Assembly (NCBI GenBank): GCA_019058445.1
Contig: JAHPZA010000010.1
Location: forward strand, 186,001-250,000
DNA: 64,000 nucleotides
DNA from: Promethearchaeota archaeon
GTDB lineage: Archaea; Asgardarchaeota; Lokiarchaeia; Sigyniarchaeales; SOKP01
Reading direction: 5' to 3'
In this document: one piece after another, positions 62,328 through 64,000 of the stretch
Position numbering within the stretch: the stretch's first letter is position 1
Layout: the number at the start of each line of letters is the position of its first letter
The notes under the pieces: generated by a model
The model's database searches: none
What the model was told of the DNA's origin: nothing
The model's input: only the letters and a program-made list of their open reading frames with translations
Translations under genes and position numbers: made by a program

Positions 62328-63473
62328 ATGAAACGAAAAATACTATTTTTAATCGAAAGTTTAGAGATTGGAGGGGGAGCAGAAAGAATTACCTCAATGT
62401 TAACAAGAAAAATTTCTGAAAGATTTGAGGTATTTATTTTGACTTTAAAGCATTTTAACAAAATTTATCCATATAGTGGTACTTATTATTCTCTAAATAA
62501 TAATCAAAATTCTTCAAGAATCTTTAATTTTTTAAAATTGAGCAATATTACATATTCAATCAAAATATATAAAAATATTATATCAATTTCTCCAGACTTA
62601 ATAATATCGATTACAGATTATACAAATCTAGTGATGATTTTAACTAAAACTTTATTTCGATTAAAAATTCCTCTAATTTCTGCGATACACTGCAATCCTA
62701 GTCTTGTCTATAAAAAAAATATGCCACATTTCAATTTTTTATTAAAAATATTCTATCGGTTTAATTCAGTCAACAAAATTATATCCATATCAAAAGAGGT
62801 CGAAAATATATTAGAAAAGGAATATCATATTAGAAAAGATAAATTAAAAACAATCTATAATGGGATTGATCTCGCATATATTAAGAAAATGACAAAAGAG
62901 AACATATTAGATTTTAAAAATATCTTTTATGATAATTCTATAATAAAGTTCATTACTGTGGGAAGGTTAGATATTGTCAAAGGACATAAATATCTTATAG
63001 AAGCATTCTCAAAAGTTAAAAAGAAAATTCATAATTCAAAATTATTCATTATTGGAACTGGACCGTTAAGGGATAAATTAGACTTAGTGGTTAAAGGAAA
63101 AAAACTAGAAAACGATATAATTTTTTTAGGATTTAAGGATAATCCATTTAAATATATAGCGAAATCAGACATATTTGTCTTATCATCTATTATGGAGGGC
63201 CTCCCAATGGTTTTACTTGAAGCCTTAGCATGTGGGATTCCAATTATTTCCACGGATTGTGAAACAGGTCCAAGAGAGGTTTTAGGTAATGGACGTTATG
63301 GAATGTTAGTGAGAGTTATGGATTCAAATGATTTAGCAGATAAAATGCTATTATTAGCATGGGATAGCAAATTGAAAGAAAAATATTCGAAATTATCTTT
63401 AGAAAGAGCTAATAAGTTTGAAATTAATAAGTTTGTCAATCAATGGATTGATTTGATAAATAGCTTAATATAA
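62328..63473 (+). CDS. Glycosyltransferase family 4
   Basis: A GT-B enzyme of 381 residues. The acceptor domain begins ILFLIESLEIGGGAERITSM, a WcaL/PssF-like start with a tri-glycine loop. The donor domain has KFITVGRLDIVKGHKYLIEA, LFIIGTGPLRDKLDLVVKGK, FLGFKDNPFKYIAKSDIFVL and SSIMEGLPMVLLEALACGIP with the E-x7-E motif, then GPREVLGNGRYGMLVRVMD. The GPREV segment is typical of GalNAc- or glucose-type GT4 enzymes in O-antigen loci. It is complete and probably active; its transcription is convergent with the last gene of the window. Confidence 0.93.
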   Translation: MKRKILFLIESLEIGGGAERITSMLTRKISERFEVFILTLKHFNKIYPYSGTYYSLNNNQNSSRIFNFLKLSNITYSIKIYKNIISISPDLIISITDYTNLVMILTKTLFRLKIPLISAIHCNPSLVYKKNMPHFNFLLKIFYRFNSVNKIISISKEVENILEKEYHIRKDKLKTIYNGIDLAYIKKMTKENILDFKNIFYDNSIIKFITVGRLDIVKGHKYLIEAFSKVKKKIHNSKLFIIGTGPLRDKLDLVVKGKKLENDIIFLGFKDNPFKYIAKSDIFVLSSIMEGLPMVLLEALACGIPIISTDCETGPREVLGNGRYGMLVRVMDSNDLADKMLLLAWDSKLKEKYSKLSLERANKFEINKFVNQWIDLINSLI

Positions 63474-63522
63474 ACTAAAAATAAATTATTTCTTAAAAAA
63501 CATGAGGATAGATTTAATTTTT

Positions 63523-64000
63523 TCATAAATTTGATTTTAAAAACCTATACATCTTATTTGATATAACTTCAATATCATAATTTAATTTAATTTCCTCTAG
63601 CGCATTATCTAAAATCTGATTTACCAGTTCACTGTTGTTTTTATAGTAGTTTAACTGCTTCAATAAATCATTCTCAATATTTAGATCATATAATAATCCT
63701 GTTACTCCATGTTCTATCAAATCTGTATTTCCTTGAACCTTTGAAGCAATTACAAAAGTTCTCGTTGCCATTGCCTCTAGAATCACATTAGATATTCCTT
63801 CTCCATATGAAGAGTTAATTAAAACGTCTAAGTTAGGATATATTTCTTCTTTTTGTTTTTCAAATCCGATTAAAAGTACATTCTCATTTAAATTGTAGTG
63901 GTGGATAAAACGTAGAATAATATCCTTTTCAGGACCCTCGCCATAAATTAGTAGTTTATCTTCAGGGTATTTAGAAAAATATTGTTTAAAGACCTGTAAT
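63523..64000 (-). CDS. Glycosyltransferase family 4, C-terminal part (5' end outside window)
   Basis: The track gives only 87 residues from a GTG at 63786, but the frame stays open to the right edge. The added sequence reads ...PEDKLLIYGEGPEKDIILRF, NLNENVLLIGFEKQKEEIYP and NLDVLINSSYGEGISNVILE, joining directly to the listed part (AMATRTFVIASKVQGNTDLI). This is the complete donor domain of a GT4 enzyme with E-x7-E in EGISNVILE. The acceptor domain and start lie beyond base 64000. It is convergent with the preceding GT4 gene. Confidence 0.9.
   Translation of the reverse strand, partial: LQVFKQYFSKYPEDKLLIYGEGPEKDIILRFIHHYNLNENVLLIGFEKQKEEIYPNLDVLINSSYGEGISNVILEAMATRTFVIASKVQGNTDLIEHGVTGLLYDLNIENDLLKQLNYYKNNSELVNQILDNALEEIKLNYDIEVISNKMYRFLKSNL

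Noticed and set aside
1-64000. CRISPR arrays, intact insertion sequences, rRNA genes
   Set aside because: No regularly spaced direct repeats, no complete transposase and no conserved rRNA sequence were seen on reading both strands by eye; a computed repeat search could still find weaker cases.

Overview
The window is a strongly AT-rich stretch of what is most likely an archaeal chromosome. A Lokiarchaeia-like (Asgard) source is my best guess, but this is inference because no ribosomal or other marker gene is present. The clues are a large sequon-rich surface protein anchored by one C-terminal membrane helix, several GT-C-like membrane proteins (two with an LPG[Y/A]N segment reminiscent of archaeal DUF1616 proteins), genes with short or no leaders, and heavy use of A/T codons. 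The 5' gene and the 3' gene both run off the window.

Almost everything between about 2.7 kb and the right edge is one long glycan-assembly island on both strands. Left part (2.7-15.3 kb, minus strand): a polytopic membrane protein, methyltransferase, GT61, UDP-galactopyranose mutase with an adjacent unassigned gene, a Wzx-type flippase, GT4, a NodU-type carbamoyltransferase and a GT2. Middle (15.3-29.3 kb): a decayed copy of a dolichol-phosphate-sugar synthase-like gene, a second polytopic GT-C-like protein, the intact synthase-like gene, a LarA racemase with a flavin/iron-sulfur 2-hydroxyacid dehydrogenase, the complete dTDP-rhamnose operon (rmlA-rmlC-rmlB-rmlD) and an ArnT/PMT-like glycosyltransferase. 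Right part (29.3-64 kb): many GT4, GT9, GT8-like and CgeB-like transferases, eight methyltransferase-like proteins counted over the whole window, a DegT aminotransferase, two B12-binding-type radical SAM proteins, an ABC-2 exporter, GDP-fucose synthase, a sulfatase-fold protein, an AAC(3)-type acetyltransferase with an SDR, an alpha/alpha-toroid protein and an AsnB-type amidotransferase.

Together these genes can supply activated sugars (dTDP-rhamnose, UDP-galactofuranose, the last step to GDP-fucose, an amino sugar), join them, decorate them (methyl, carbamoyl, acetyl, possibly amide or phospho groups) and move the product across the membrane. The final acceptor (S-layer protein, lipid or free polysaccharide) cannot be read from the sequence. 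The multidomain surface protein at the left edge is a possible acceptor.

The most unusual signal is at translation starts. Three genes (a GT2 at 15.3 kb, rmlA at 27.0 kb and a radical SAM gene at 37.5 kb) have an intact conserved N-terminus with no in-frame ATG, GTG or TTG at the right place. Each instead has ATA, ATC or ATT exactly six bases after a Shine-Dalgarno-like AGGTG, GGTGG or GAGGGG. Other items are a CgeB-type glycosyltransferase with a C-terminal region resembling an inactivated HsdR_N nuclease fold, and several gene relics. I saw no CRISPR array, intact insertion sequence, rRNA or complete tRNA.
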